Source: Bog-473 sp036502025 (lineage in GTDB: Bacteria > Actinomycetota > Acidimicrobiia > Acidimicrobiales > RAAP-2). Taken from it: a DNA stretch of 64,000 nucleotides. The notes beneath the pieces were generated by a model. That model worked only from the letters and a program-made list of their open reading frames with translations. It was not told the origin of the DNA and did not search any database. The DNA lies in contig DASXZJ010000025.1 in the NCBI GenBank assembly GCA_036502025.1, positions 38,500-102,499 on the forward strand. The letters are read 5' to 3'. This document shows positions 53,226 through 62,356 of the stretch, piece by piece; the stretch's first letter is position 1; every line of letters begins with the position of its first letter. The position numbers were made by a program, and so were the translations under genes.

Positions 53226-54584
53226 GTGTCATCGGATTTGGTGAACTCAGAAGAATCGATGGTGTCGTTCAGGATCCCTACGACAGAAGTCAATACGCCG
53301 TGGCCAGCACGGCGGGCCAAGAGAAGTGCGGCGACGATCCTGTCTCCCATCTTCGACTCACTCTTCCGCAAGGGCGTGCCCATCCGGTTTATCTTCTGGG
53401 ACCACAGCACGCTCGGGCCCGAAGGCGGTCCAGGCACCGTGATGGTGCGCTCTTCGGACGCCATCCGCAGACTCCTGTGGGCGCCGGGTGAACTGGGGAT
53501 CGCCCGGGCGTACGTCACGGGAGAGCTGGAACTGTCCGGTGACCTCTTCGCCGTCCTACGAACACTGCACCACGCCGGGCCAACCGATCTCCGTGTGGGT
53601 GCCCCCCACTTGCTGAAGGTGTTGCGCTCAGCCCGGGAGCTCAAACTCCTTGGTCGCCCCCTGGTACCGCCGCCCGAAGAGGCGTCGCCCCGCGGCAAGC
53701 GCCATTCGAACAGTCGCGATGCGCAGGCAATCAGCCATCACTACGACATCAGCAACGGCTTCTATCGATTGGTTCTCGGCCCGAGCATGACCTATTCATG
53801 TGCTCGTTTTGTGAAGGGGACGACGAGTCTCGACGATGCACAATCGGCGAAGCACGACTTGGTCTGTCGAAAGTTGGGACTCCACGAACACGCAGGGGCT
53901 CGGCTACTCGATGTCGGCTGCGGTTGGGGTTCCCTGGCGATGCACGCGGCGACGCACTATGGGGCACAGGTGGTCGGGATCACCCTTAGTAGCGAGCAAG
54001 CCGCATTGGCTGGTCAGCGGATTGAAGATGCCGGTCTTTCTGGCTCCGTGTCAATACGGCTCCAGGACTATCGCGATCTACGCGAGGAACGATTCGATGT
54101 CATCTCGTCTATTGGGATGTTCGAACACGTGGGTGCAGAGAGAATGGCCCGGTACTTCGAGCAGCTCTTCGGGCTACTAAATGAGTCAGGGCGCCTATTG
54201 AACCACGCCATTTCAAGCGTGGGTGGCTCGCGCATGGGACGGAATTCCTTCATTGGGCGCTACGTATTCCCCGATGGCGAACTCATCGATGTCGGACAGG
54301 TGACGCTTGCCATGGAGAATGCGGGATTCGAAGCGCGTGATGTCGAGTCACTGAGGGAGCACTACTCCAGGACGCTGCACGCCTGGGTTGACAACCTCCA
54401 GGCCAACTGGGAGCAAGCAGTGGCCGAGGTCGGAGTGCGGCGAGCACGGATCTGGCTCCTCTACATGGCGGCCTCCGCCAACGGTTTCGACGAAGGAGGG
54501 ATATCGATCCACCAGGTTCTCGCGGTCAAACCCGGTGCATTCGGGGAGAGCAAGATGCCAGCATCCAGAATCGAGTGGGAATGA
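53226..54584 (+). CDS. cfa: cyclopropane-fatty-acyl-phospholipid synthase
   Basis: A 452-residue SAM-dependent enzyme that adds a methylene to a lipid double bond. The SAM-binding motif LLDVGCGWGSLA lies near residue 227; SHHYDISNGFYRLVLGPSMTYSCA and SSIGMFEHVG are family-specific. The N-terminal 140 residues resemble the CFA synthase N-domain. GTG at 53226 is chosen, with GGAGC 14 bases upstream. No signal peptide; the enzyme acts on membrane lipids. Stand-alone gene. Confidence 0.94.
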   Translation: MSSDLVNSEESMVSFRIPTTEVNTPWPARRAKRSAATILSPIFDSLFRKGVPIRFIFWDHSTLGPEGGPGTVMVRSSDAIRRLLWAPGELGIARAYVTGELELSGDLFAVLRTLHHAGPTDLRVGAPHLLKVLRSARELKLLGRPLVPPPEEASPRGKRHSNSRDAQAISHHYDISNGFYRLVLGPSMTYSCARFVKGTTSLDDAQSAKHDLVCRKLGLHEHAGARLLDVGCGWGSLAMHAATHYGAQVVGITLSSEQAALAGQRIEDAGLSGSVSIRLQDYRDLREERFDVISSIGMFEHVGAERMARYFEQLFGLLNESGRLLNHAISSVGGSRMGRNSFIGRYVFPDGELIDVGQVTLAMENAGFEARDVESLREHYSRTLHAWVDNLQANWEQAVAEVGVRRARIWLLYMAASANGFDEGGISIHQVLAVKPGAFGESKMPASRIEWE

Positions 54585-54684
54585 AGAACTGAACCTAACT
54601 ATGACGGGAGGATTTCCGCCGTCTGGGCCAATTCGTGCGCCCCTTGGATACGAACCCGAAACCTGCGGAATCGCCTTCAGTGTT

Positions 54685-54766
54685 CGCACGGGTTCGCAGA
54701 CGTCCGTAATTGTGCCCTCAGGCTGGACTTAACAGTTCGCAGGCGTCCGCACGGGTTCGCAAACGT
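54685..54766. repeat. short direct repeat in the cfa/P450 gap
   Basis: CGCACGGGTTCGCA is present at 54685-54698 and at 54748-54761, 63 bases apart, each followed by an ACGT. The intergenic stretch 54585-54813 also holds a TCCGTAATTGTGCC tract and has no gene. It could be a regulator site or a relic of a small mobile element. Confidence 0.4.
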
Positions 54767-54813
54767 AAGAAGAGAAAGGCCCCCTCATTTCACTAAGCCT
54801 TGACGTTCTGCGG

Positions 54814-56082
54814 TTACGCGGGAATGAGCTCGACTTTCTGCCATCCATTGAGGAGCGAGCTCGGATTGGGTTTGAGCGGTCGATCATCCAATTTGAGTCG
54901 CTCAAGATAGGGGAGGAGTGCTCCAACGGCGGTCCGCACTTCTTGCCCTGCGAGATGGGCGCCCAGACAGAAGTGAATTCCATGACCGAATGAGAGATTC
55001 TTGCCAAGTGGTCGCTCTATCCTGAATGAGTCGGGAACGTCAAAGTACGAAGGGTCTCGATTCGCCGAAGCCATGTGCGGTACGACGATGGCGCCTTTAG
55101 GAATGTCCACGCCGGCCACCTCGGTGTCCTCCCTTACTTCACGAAAACTGAACTGGATTGGTGCGGTAAACCGATTCGCCTCCTCGACGGCGTTCGGAAG
55201 CAGTGAGGGGTCAGCGAGCAACAGTGCGAGCTGGTCGGGGTTCGCCAACAGCTCGACGATAGCGTTTCCAATGAGGTTCGTAGACGTCTCATTCCCGGCA
55301 ACCATGATGGTGATAGCCATCGTCATCGTCTCGACGGTGCTCAGAGCCTCATTGTCGATAGCACGTACCATCGTGCTGATCAGGTCGGTCATTGGGTCGA
55401 CCCGGCGGGCGTCGACGAGGGGAACAAAGAACGTACTGAACTCCTTGACGGTATTGAGCATCAACAGTTGACCTTCGAGCGATCCCTGGATGTCTCCCGT
55501 CCCAGCCGCCGCAAAGGCGTCGGACCACTCCTTCACTTGGCCGTAGTAGCTGCGATCAATACCCAAGATGTGGCAAATCATCTCGACCGGAAGTGGGATG
55601 GCCAGGCTCTCAACTACGTCGAAACTTTGTGACTCAGCTATTCCGTTGAGGCATCTTTCGACGATGGCATCAATGGCGCTGGACATTTCCGCAATGCGCG
55701 GAGGGGTAAAGCCCCGGCTGACGATTCGGCGCATTCGAGTGTGTTGGGGTGGATCGGCGCCGGCGATGGCTCGCGTGTTGGTCAGTTCATCCAGATCGAC
55801 CGGTAGCTCAGATGCAATCTTTAGAAGGCGGTCAATCACATCAGGATCATCGACAGATTCGGCCGGCACTGAGGTTGCCGAATATGGATTTGGCCGAGAC
55901 GAAAACAGATCGGGCCGGGCCAGAACTGCCTTGACGTCTTCAAACCGTGGGACGACCCACAGTTCAGCGTCTGTCAGAATTACGGGGCCCCGCTCACGAA
56001 GCTCCGCGAAGACAGCAGGCCGCTGCTCACGTGGACCCGGATTGAAAGGGTCGAATTCCATAACGGTCGGATTATTGGACAT
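54814..56082 (-). CDS. cytochrome P450
   Basis: A 422-residue heme monooxygenase of the bacterial soluble class. The I-helix reads VAGNETST, the ExxR is EEANR, and the heme ligand is Cys372 in FGHGIHFCLGAHLA. ATG at 56082 is preceded by AAGGAACCAGA. Size and SRS layout fit CYP125/CYP107-type bacterial P450s, but the family cannot be fixed. It needs ferredoxin and reductase partners, not found here. Last gene of the liv-hydrolase-P450 operon, so probably oxidises the imported substrate. Confidence 0.95.
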   Translation of the reverse strand: MSNNPTVMEFDPFNPGPREQRPAVFAELRERGPVILTDAELWVVPRFEDVKAVLARPDLFSSRPNPYSATSVPAESVDDPDVIDRLLKIASELPVDLDELTNTRAIAGADPPQHTRMRRIVSRGFTPPRIAEMSSAIDAIVERCLNGIAESQSFDVVESLAIPLPVEMICHILGIDRSYYGQVKEWSDAFAAAGTGDIQGSLEGQLLMLNTVKEFSTFFVPLVDARRVDPMTDLISTMVRAIDNEALSTVETMTMAITIMVAGNETSTNLIGNAIVELLANPDQLALLLADPSLLPNAVEEANRFTAPIQFSFREVREDTEVAGVDIPKGAIVVPHMASANRDPSYFDVPDSFRIERPLGKNLSFGHGIHFCLGAHLAGQEVRTAVGALLPYLERLKLDDRPLKPNPSSLLNGWQKVELIPA

Positions 56083-56112
56083 TCTGGTTCCTTAGCCTTT
56101 TGGACGCCGGAT

Positions 56113-57063
56113 TCATCCGGCTTCGTTGGCGACCATTCGAGCCATAAACCCGTCGATGTTCCGATTGATTGGTTCGTTGGCCTTCAGCCCGGGAAACATG
56201 GCCGTGCCGTGAGGTACACCCGGGTAGACATGGAGCTCGGCTGGGACGTTGGCCTGGTTCAGCCGGGTGGCGAATTCAATCGCCTCGTCACGAAGTCCGT
56301 CGATGACTCCTACGGCGATAAAAGCCGGCGGAAGGCCCTCGAGGCTTGTTTCTCGAGCAGTGGCTGCCAGAGGAGAAACCTTGTCTGTCCCGTAGGAATC
56401 GCCGAGATAGCTGCGCCACGCAAACGCGTTCGATTCACGGCTCCAGATAGGCATGCCTTCGAGCTGGCTCGATGGGGTGGATTGGCGATCATCGAGCATC
56501 GGGCAATCCAAGATCTGATACCGGATCTTGGGACCTCCACGTTCACGGGCGAGGAGGCAGAGCGCGGCGGCTAACCCTCCACCCGCGCTTTTGCCCCCAA
56601 CCCCGATGTGTTCAGGATCAATGCCCAAGTCCTCGGCGTTTTCTACTGCCCAGATAAGAGTGGCAAAGCAATCTTCGAGCGGAGTAGGGAAGGGATGTTC
56701 GGGAGCAAGTCGATAGTCGACCGCAAACGAGCACAAGTTGAATTTGCGGCACCAGCGGTCTAGCTGCTCATTGTCGAAGTGTCGGCTGCCGAAGATCAAG
56801 CCTCCACCGTGCATCCACACCAAGGCTGGTAGAGGTCCGGGTGCTCCGCGGGGCCGGTGTCGCGTCACGATCACAGATCCATCGCAAATCGTGTAGTCAG
56901 TGTGCTCGATGTCGTCAGCCGGTGGTTCGGGTTCGGGCATCAGTTGACGCGTCTCGAGAAGGCTCTCCTCATTGAAGACGAAGTCAGGCAGAGACGACCA
57001 GAACGCGGCGTATTCGGGATCCATCATGTCGAAGTAGTTCCGTGCTGCTTCGTTGTCAGTCAT
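56113..57063 (-). CDS. alpha/beta hydrolase, hormone-sensitive-lipase-like
   Basis: A 316-residue esterase of the HSL/type IV group: oxyanion HGGGLIFG, nucleophile Ser in GGKSAGGG, Asp in GVIDGLRDE, His in GVPHGTAMF. No signal peptide, so cytoplasmic. ATG at 57063 overlaps the stop of the upstream LivF-like gene by eight bases. It likely cleaves an ester before or after P450 action. Confidence 0.92.
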   Translation of the reverse strand: MTDNEAARNYFDMMDPEYAAFWSSLPDFVFNEESLLETRQLMPEPEPPADDIEHTDYTICDGSVIVTRHRPRGAPGPLPALVWMHGGGLIFGSRHFDNEQLDRWCRKFNLCSFAVDYRLAPEHPFPTPLEDCFATLIWAVENAEDLGIDPEHIGVGGKSAGGGLAAALCLLARERGGPKIRYQILDCPMLDDRQSTPSSQLEGMPIWSRESNAFAWRSYLGDSYGTDKVSPLAATARETSLEGLPPAFIAVGVIDGLRDEAIEFATRLNQANVPAELHVYPGVPHGTAMFPGLKANEPINRNIDGFMARMVANEAG

Positions 57064-57919
57064 GTGTAGGTCCGTTTCTTATGGCCGGCGAGGGCGGTGG
57101 CCCCTCAAAGTCGATGGCGTGCAACTGCGGAGTTCCAGCGGAGAATGTGGACGAGGCACGTTCGGCGCCAGTAGCCAGTATCCGATAAATTGCTCCTGAA
57201 GCCTCTTTGGCCGGGCCGTCGAAGGTGACGGCACCGCACTGCAGAACGACCGCTTCATCGGCGAGATCAAGAACTCGGTCAACTTGCTGCTCAACGATGA
57301 GAAGAGCGGTACCGGCTCGGTGTATCTCTCGAAGTCCTTCGTACACTGTGTCCACGGCGACCGGCGCCAGTCCGAGAGAGAGCTCGTCGGCGATCAGAAG
57401 TTTGGGAGGAACGACCAGAACGCCAGCCAGTGAGAGCAGCCTTTGCTGACCGCCCGATAGATTCACTCCGCGCTTATGACGGTTCTCCTTGAGGATCGGG
57501 AAGGCGTCGTAGGCACGCGACAGGGAATCGCTGACTTGGCGGCGGCCAGCACGCTGTCGGAAGACAAGGGTCAGATTCTCCTCGACAGTCAGGCTGGCGA
57601 AGATCCCTCGACCGTCAGGCACGTGCGCCACCCCCAGGCGAGCAATGTTGTGCGTCGATGTGCCGACTACATCCGAGCCGCCGACCCGGACGACTCCATT
57701 GGTGGCCTTGAGGAGTCCAGTGATGACTCGAGCCACGGTGGACTTACCGGCGCCATTAGAGCCGAGCAGCGCTTTGATGGATCCTCGATGAACTTGAAAG
57801 CTCACATCGAACAGCGCTCGATATGGCCCATAGCCGGCATCGACATGAGAGAGCTCAACGGCCGCCGGCAGGATGTCCCCATGACCGTCAGAAATGGTCG
57901 TGCTCGTCGTGAAGGTCAT
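57056..57919 (-). CDS. livF: branched-chain amino acid-type ABC ATPase, LivF-like
   Basis: A 287-residue ATPase: Walker A GSNGAGKST, LSGGQQ signature, Walker B-like LLIADELSLGLAP, and VAHVPDGRGIFASLTVEENL, a LivF hallmark. The C-terminal tail after residue 240 is longer than usual. ATG at 57919 overlaps the LivG stop (ATGA). Liv-type transporters also carry aromatic and other acids, and its neighbours suggest such a substrate. Confidence 0.94.
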   Translation of the reverse strand: MTFTTSTTISDGHGDILPAAVELSHVDAGYGPYRALFDVSFQVHRGSIKALLGSNGAGKSTVARVITGLLKATNGVVRVGGSDVVGTSTHNIARLGVAHVPDGRGIFASLTVEENLTLVFRQRAGRRQVSDSLSRAYDAFPILKENRHKRGVNLSGGQQRLLSLAGVLVVPPKLLIADELSLGLAPVAVDTVYEGLREIHRAGTALLIVEQQVDRVLDLADEAVVLQCGAVTFDGPAKEASGAIYRILATGAERASSTFSAGTPQLHAIDFEGPPPSPAIRNGPTHD

Positions 57920-58749
57920 GCGGACACGCCCAGATACGCCGATCGAACCTCGGGGAGAGCCATGACCTGATCAAAGGCGCCGTCCGCCACAACCCGGCCG
58001 AGGTCCATCACGACGGCACGGTCGACTACGTCGCCGACCATCGCCAGATCGTGTTCAACCAGAAGGATCGCCATGCCGCGCTCTTCTTGGAGCGTGCGCA
58101 AGACTCGGGCCAGCTCCTTGGTCTCATGCACATCGAGCCCCGAAGAGGGTTCATCAGCGACCAGAACGGTCGGTTCACACACCACCGCTCGCGCCAATTC
58201 AACCAGGCGGCACATCCCCAGTCCGAGAGCGGCAACTGGTCGATCTTGCATTTCGGTCAGCCCGACGAGAGCCAGTACTCGATCAACCTGTTCGAGTTCG
58301 GCTGAGCTGGCAGCACCGAGATTGCAGAGGTCCTTCCAAATACGACCATTACCGCCCCGCGCTCGTTCGGCAACCATGAGGTGTTCATGCACCGTCATGT
58401 CGGGAAACACTTCAATCCGTTGGTAGGTGCGCCCTATGCCTAAACGCGCTCTGCGGTAGGACGGCAAGCCGTCAAGCGTCACACCGTTGAGGGTCACCGA
58501 ACCCGAGTCCGGGCGGAGTTGGCCGCAGATGCAATTAAAGAGAGTGGTCTTGCCGGCGCCATTGGGTCCGACGAGACCAACGCTCTCCCCGCGGCTTACG
58601 GTGAGAGAGACCTGATCGACAGCGATCACGCCACCGAAACTTTTATGCACCCCCTCGGCCATCAGAAGGGGGCCTGAGGTCCCCAACGTGGCGCTCTTAG
58701 CGGCCACCTGATCAGGTTTGCTTGGGCGCCACCGAGAAGCCCTAGCCAT
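57916..58749 (-). CDS. livG: branched-chain amino acid-type ABC ATPase, LivG-like
   Basis: A 277-residue ATPase with Walker A GPNGAGKTT, Walker B VLVADEPSSGLD and H-loop LLVEHDLAMV. The signature segment reads LGLGMCRLVELARA, a variant of the usual LSxGQ, so its ATPase cross-site may be atypical. I chose ATG at 58749, which overlaps the stop of the permease gene by eight bases; a longer frame to 58794 lies within that gene. Partner of LivF. Confidence 0.92.
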   Translation of the reverse strand: MARASRWRPSKPDQVAAKSATLGTSGPLLMAEGVHKSFGGVIAVDQVSLTVSRGESVGLVGPNGAGKTTLFNCICGQLRPDSGSVTLNGVTLDGLPSYRRARLGIGRTYQRIEVFPDMTVHEHLMVAERARGGNGRIWKDLCNLGAASSAELEQVDRVLALVGLTEMQDRPVAALGLGMCRLVELARAVVCEPTVLVADEPSSGLDVHETKELARVLRTLQEERGMAILLVEHDLAMVGDVVDRAVVMDLGRVVADGAFDQVMALPEVRSAYLGVSA

Positions 58750-60796
58750 GTTCAGCCTTGGATATCTGGGCGACCCCAATTGCCATGACCGCATTGTTGT
58801 TGGCAGCTGGGTGGAGATCGCGTGAAGTGGGGGAGTGGTCCACTGAGTTCCCGGGTGCCATGGCGTCGTTGTCCTGGCCGTGGCGATTGAAACCGGTTGC
58901 GGCCTGTCGCTTCAGGTACTCGAGGACGCCTTCGGGATGGGCGGCGTAGGTCAGGGCACCCAATGCGAAGAGGATGAAGCTCAGACCTTGGAATCGAGCT
59001 GGGGCGTAGGTCAAGAGTTGTTGCACCACGACGAAGCTCATGCCGGCCTGAATGGCACCCTCGACACTTGAGACCCCTACCGTGACCACGATGACCACAA
59101 AGGCCAAAGAAAGTTGGTAGTTGAACTGAGCCGGATTGGCGTTCTGGGTATTGAGCGCCAAGAGCGTCCCTCCAATCCCGGCGACCAGGCCTGAGAGCGC
59201 GAAGACGGCAATCCGTTGCCACGCGACATTGATGCCCATGCCGGCGGTTGCCACCTCACTGCCCCGCATGGCCGAAAGGAATCGCCCTGAGGTTCCTTTG
59301 CCGAGTAGGAGGACGACGCCGATGGTCAGGGAGAGGACAACCATCGCCAGCACGAAATATTGGTGCTCACTGGGGTTGAAGAGATCGAGCGGAGCCACCC
59401 ACGAAGCCTGAAGGTTGATACCACCTTCGCCTCCGCCAAACGCGTGGACTGGGAAGACGCTGGTGTCAAAAAAGAGCGCGGCTGTCAGGGTCATCAGGGC
59501 GAGACCGAGACCCTTGAGACGGAGTGAGAGAACGGCGAGGAGTACGGCGACGACTGCTGCCGCCGCCGCCCCGATGAGCATGGTGAAGGCCATGTTCAAG
59601 CCAAGGTGACTGGACACCTGGGCGGCGGTGAACGCGCCGATGCCGGACAGTGTTCCCTGAGCCAACGACAGCTGCCCGCCCATTCCCGTGATGAGGGTGA
59701 TGGAGAGGAAGATGGCAGCAAAAGCCAAGCCGGAGTTGAAGACGTTCTCCCAGTTCTCAGGCATCCAGGTCAGCATCGAAACAATGAAGACAATGAGGAG
59801 GGCGAGCCTCCCGACCTGCGAGGAGCGGTTGGATCTCGGTGATCGCAGCGTCACGGCTCGAGGCGGTGCCGGTGGGTCGACCGAGGACAGGGGATCTTTG
59901 TTCTCGTCGAGGCGCTTAAGGCCAGGGTTAAAAAGAAGCGCCAGCAGCAAGAGGATGAATGGGAGCGAGGGCAAGACGGACGAGTAGAAGATGCTCTGCG
60001 TTGGCAGGTAGCCCTGTAGGAGCAACTCTGCCACGCCGAGGACGATGCCGAAGAGGGCGGCGAAAGGGAGCGATCGAAGACTGGCGCAAGCGGCAACGGC
60101 GATGGCGGCCACCATCAAGGTGATGTAGCTCTCGGATTCAATCTGCGGAAAATAGGGAGCGAGGAGAACACCCGAGAGCCCGGCCAAGAAGCTCGACATG
60201 GCCCAAGCCACCGAGATCACCCTTTCGCCGTCCACGCCTGTCAGTTGGACCAGTCTGCGGCTCTCCACCGTGGCGCGCATCTGGAGTCCCAACCCAGTGA
60301 AACGCATCAGCCCGATGACGGCCATGACCACGACGGCAGTGACGACAACCACAGTGATGTCCTGCCCGTCCACTGGGTAGCTGGCCAAGGTGAAATACAC
60401 ATTCCCCTGGTTCCACAGGAGGGACGGAGCGTTGTAGAGGTTCTGGTTGCCGAAGATTACCGGGATCAGAGTCGGGATACCAACCAAGAGAGCGATGCCC
60501 ATCACGATCTTGGCCGTCGTATTCGTGCTCGGTATCTTTCGGAATATGTATCGGTTGAAGATCAGGCCGACCACTGGAGCAAGCACGACGACCGAAATCA
60601 GGAACGAAGCCCACACCGGAAGGCCCTGATTCTGGACCAGGTAGACGTAGAGGTAGGCCGAGGCATAGGCCTGAGCGCCAAAGGCGAAGTTGAAGACTCC
60701 GGTCGCTTGATAGGTGAGTACGAGTCCGAAGGCGAAGAGGGCATAGGTGCAGCCATAGGGCACACCTGGGATGGCGAACCCTAAGAACTGCTCCAC
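58742..60796 (-). CDS. fused LivH-LivM permease
   Basis: A 684-residue membrane protein made of two Liv permeases: LivH-like in about residues 1-300 (IPGVPYGCTYALFAFGLVLTYQATG) and LivM-like in about 335-640 (LITGMGGQLSLAQGTLSGIGAF; SAMRGSEVATAGMGIN), joined by a charged linker (NPGLKRLDENKDPLSS). The tail after 640 is soluble. In most bacteria these are separate genes. ATG at 60796. Each half supplies one coupling loop for LivG and LivF. Confidence 0.94.
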   Translation of the reverse strand: MEQFLGFAIPGVPYGCTYALFAFGLVLTYQATGVFNFAFGAQAYASAYLYVYLVQNQGLPVWASFLISVVVLAPVVGLIFNRYIFRKIPSTNTTAKIVMGIALLVGIPTLIPVIFGNQNLYNAPSLLWNQGNVYFTLASYPVDGQDITVVVVTAVVVMAVIGLMRFTGLGLQMRATVESRRLVQLTGVDGERVISVAWAMSSFLAGLSGVLLAPYFPQIESESYITLMVAAIAVAACASLRSLPFAALFGIVLGVAELLLQGYLPTQSIFYSSVLPSLPFILLLLALLFNPGLKRLDENKDPLSSVDPPAPPRAVTLRSPRSNRSSQVGRLALLIVFIVSMLTWMPENWENVFNSGLAFAAIFLSITLITGMGGQLSLAQGTLSGIGAFTAAQVSSHLGLNMAFTMLIGAAAAAVVAVLLAVLSLRLKGLGLALMTLTAALFFDTSVFPVHAFGGGEGGINLQASWVAPLDLFNPSEHQYFVLAMVVLSLTIGVVLLLGKGTSGRFLSAMRGSEVATAGMGINVAWQRIAVFALSGLVAGIGGTLLALNTQNANPAQFNYQLSLAFVVIVVTVGVSSVEGAIQAGMSFVVVQQLLTYAPARFQGLSFILFALGALTYAAHPEGVLEYLKRQAATGFNRHGQDNDAMAPGNSVDHSPTSRDLHPAANNNAVMAIGVAQISKAEHG

Positions 60797-60842
60797 CGTT
60801 GCTCCTGTCCGCTAACCGGCAAAGCTCCTCGTTCTCCGATGA

Positions 60843-62252
60843 TCAGGATCCCGGTGTTCCAGGTGGCGCGGGGACCGGGTGCGTGGTCCTCGGCGTGGGA
60901 TTTGATTTGTTCACGTTCAGGCAGACGAACACCTGATGGCCCTTGCCGAACACGGGCACCCAGTAGGTGCCCTTGGCCTGGATGAATGCCTCACAGAAGG
61001 GCGAGTTCAGCTGGGTGTGTGCAGTGGTCCAGTTGACGACGCTATAGAGGCCGCCAACGTTGTAAGCAGTGAGGAGATTGGTCTGCTTAATCACGTTGGC
61101 TTGCGTCAGATCAGTGCCGGCCAGCTTCACTCCTTCAGCGAACAGTGCCGCCGAGGACCACCCTTGAATGGCCAGATCGTCGTAGGTGTAGGCGGGTTCG
61201 TACTTCTTCATGGCGGCCAGGTACGTCGCCATGGCGGGGTAGTACTTGGTGGGAGCGGTGAACGGCACCTGTTGGATGCCCGAGTACACGCCTTGCATCA
61301 CACTTCCGTAGGCAGTGAGCACGCCTCGGTCACTGCCATTTAGCCAATACTGCTTGGTCTTCAGCCCGTATTTCTTTATGTCCTGGGCCAACTGGATGTT
61401 CTGGGTGACATCCATACAGCTCAGAACGAGCTGCGCCCCCGAAGTTCTCATCCGTTGTACGTCGGGGGTGATGTTACCGCCGTAGCTGATATTGAGGTCG
61501 GTGTAGCTCTGAGTGAAGCCCGCCCTCGTGAGGTACTCATTGGCGCCAGCGCACACGCCCGAGGATTCAGGCACGCCACCGTAGGCCAACGTGGCGAATG
61601 ACTTCAGGTGGTCCTGCCTCATGAGGTAGGCCATCTCTGCAGGAACTTGGAGGGTGTACAGAGCCGACCCACCTGCAGCGAAGAGGTTGGCTTGGTCGGA
61701 CCAGTTGGAAGTAACGTTGTATCCGTACGTGGGGATGCAGGATTCAGTGAAGAGGTTGGGCGCAAAGAAGGCAGAGGCCACTCCGACAGCAGCGAAGGCG
61801 TGATCTTGGTCGATGGCCGTGTGCGTGAGCTGGCTGAACTGGCTCGGGTTCGAGCCATCATCAAGCTGATAGGCCAGGGTGATCTTTCGTCCATTGACGC
61901 CACCGTGTGCGTCGATGTAGTCGAAATAGGCCTTGACCCCTGGAACCATCTGCGAGAAGTCACCGGAGAGTGGACCGGTTTGCGATGAAATTGAAGCGAC
62001 ATTGATGTTCTTGGCCGTGACCCCGGGCGACCCAGAACCGAGTCCGCCGACACAGGTTGCTCCGGGAAGCGCTCCGACCGTGGACCGTACGGCCGCTCCA
62101 GCGGGGGCTGCCGTCTCCATGGCCGGCAGGGCAGAGAACAGCCCCGTACCAACGAAGATGGCCGCCATGGCCGTGCGGACCGGCGTCAGCCACCCAGCAC
62201 GTGCTCGAGAAACGTTCAGCGCTTCCCGCCCCAAAACTTGATGCTTGCGCAT
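60843..62252 (-). CDS. Liv-type substrate-binding protein
   Basis: A 469-residue exported binding protein of the LivK/type I class. Signal peptide about 1-53 (AMAAIFVGTGLFSALPAMETAAPAGAA); body with ISSQTGPLSGDFSQMVPGVKAYFDYI, and HGGVNGRKITLAYQLDDG. It has no lipobox. The ATG at 62252 is used. It is 46 bases before the permease gene and encodes the recognition part of the system; the binding site cannot be predicted, but many such proteins bind aromatic acids or amides. Confidence 0.92.
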   Translation of the reverse strand: MRKHQVLGREALNVSRARAGWLTPVRTAMAAIFVGTGLFSALPAMETAAPAGAAVRSTVGALPGATCVGGLGSGSPGVTAKNINVASISSQTGPLSGDFSQMVPGVKAYFDYIDAHGGVNGRKITLAYQLDDGSNPSQFSQLTHTAIDQDHAFAAVGVASAFFAPNLFTESCIPTYGYNVTSNWSDQANLFAAGGSALYTLQVPAEMAYLMRQDHLKSFATLAYGGVPESSGVCAGANEYLTRAGFTQSYTDLNISYGGNITPDVQRMRTSGAQLVLSCMDVTQNIQLAQDIKKYGLKTKQYWLNGSDRGVLTAYGSVMQGVYSGIQQVPFTAPTKYYPAMATYLAAMKKYEPAYTYDDLAIQGWSSAALFAEGVKLAGTDLTQANVIKQTNLLTAYNVGGLYSVVNWTTAHTQLNSPFCEAFIQAKGTYWVPVFGKGHQVFVCLNVNKSNPTPRTTHPVPAPPGTPGS

Positions 62253-62356
62253 TCCAACCCCCTACTGCTTCGTCGTTTCGATCAGACCTGGGGTGATTGC
62301 CCCAGCCCGCACCCTCTGATTGTTGCTACTTCCGTACTCCGGGTTCTGTCTTATCG

